From an uncultured Pirellula sp. (GTDB taxonomy: Bacteria; Planctomycetota; Planctomycetia; Pirellulales; Pirellulaceae), in NCBI GenBank assembly GCA_903837255.1, contig CAILTZ010000670.1, positions 1 through 5,823 on the forward strand: a stretch of 5,823 nucleotides of DNA. The letters are read 5' to 3'. Below the pieces are notes generated by a model that had not been told where the DNA came from, did not search any database, and saw nothing but the letters and a program-made list of their open reading frames with translations. This document shows, in pieces, positions 5,691 to 5,823 of this stretch. Every line of letters starts with the position of its first letter. Within the stretch, counting starts at the first letter, position 1. The position numbers were made by a program, and so were the translations under genes.

Positions 5691-5823
5691 ATGCATTCCC
5701 AACCGATCAGACATCCAACCATGTTTACTAGGCGTCAGGCTTTGCAATCGACCGGTGCTGGGCTGGGGATCGTTGCGCTAGCGAATTTGTTGCCTCAAGC
5801 CGCCGGTGGCGCTGAGGTGAATA
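5691..5823 (+). CDS. DUF1501 family protein, Tat-exported (3' partial)
   Basis: Only the first 44 codons are present; the frame runs off the right edge. The protein begins MHSQPIRHPTMFTRRQALQS and continues into a Gly/Ala/Leu-rich hydrophobic stretch (GAGLGIVALANLLPQA), which is a twin-arginine (Tat) signal peptide with the pair at residues 14-15. This TRRQAL-x-x-x-GAG-x-G pattern right after a PSCyt/DUF1553 gene is characteristic of DUF1501 proteins, an alkaline-phosphatase/sulfatase-fold family of unsettled function. Start: ATG 5691, with AAGGGA (5675-5680) 10 nt upstream, slightly far. An in-frame ATG at 5721 would place the arginine pair nearer the N-terminus and is an alternative. The gap to the preceding stop is 15 nt, so it is probably co-transcribed. 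The DUF1501 assignment rests mainly on context and the signal, since the catalytic part lies outside the window. Confidence 0.8.
   Translation, partial: MHSQPIRHPTMFTRRQALQSTGAGLGIVALANLLPQAAGGAEVN

Noticed and set aside
1..5823. Mobile element, CRISPR array, tRNA or defence system
   Set aside because: No transposase, terminal inverted repeats, spaced direct repeats, cloverleaf or known defence domain was seen on either strand. All long reading frames are accounted for by the listed genes.

Overview
The window looks like chromosomal DNA of a planctomycete, probably from the Pirellula group. The main reason is the pair at the right end: a PSCyt1/DUF1549/DUF1553 'planctomycete cytochrome' protein followed 15 nt later by the start of a Tat-exported DUF1501 protein. 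This pair occurs in many copies per genome in that phylum. Moderate GC and dense packing of genes fit. No tRNA, rRNA, CRISPR array, IS element or phage gene was seen.

Layout. (1) Positions 3-1274, + strand: the 3' part of a gene whose start lies before the window. It encodes a protein of unknown function with a short globular N-terminal part, a long Ser/Pro/Thr then Gly/Tyr/Gln-rich low-complexity middle with three blocks of tandem repeats, and one C-terminal membrane helix. (2) Positions 3190-1291, - strand: a two-gene operon read right to left. An SPFH/band-7 protein without a membrane anchor is followed after 13 nt by a kinase-fold protein of the NAD kinase superfamily. The latter resembles the mitochondrial NADK2 branch and carries GQDG in place of the usual GGDG. 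The operon converges on gene 1 with a 16-nt gap. (3) Positions 3191-3338: a divergent intergenic region with a near-palindromic TATTATAATA that could serve as a -10 element in both directions, plus a possible 24-codon leader ORF whose stop overlaps the next start as ATGA. (4) Positions 3339-5675, + strand: a Sec-exported PSCyt1-DUF1549-DUF1553 protein with two CxxCH motifs. (5) From 5691, + strand: the first 44 codons of a DUF1501 protein with a twin-arginine signal.

How they work together. The two right-hand genes form a typical planctomycete export pair, one leaving by Sec and the other by Tat, and both expected to act outside the cytoplasmic membrane. Their biochemical role is not established. 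The two minus-strand genes probably act in the cytoplasm as a scaffold-type SPFH oligomer and a small-molecule kinase, and may be functionally linked. The most unusual points are the altered kinase motif, the SPFH-kinase pairing, the putative coupled leader peptide and the Tyr-rich repeat domain of gene 1. No established defence or mobile system is visible.
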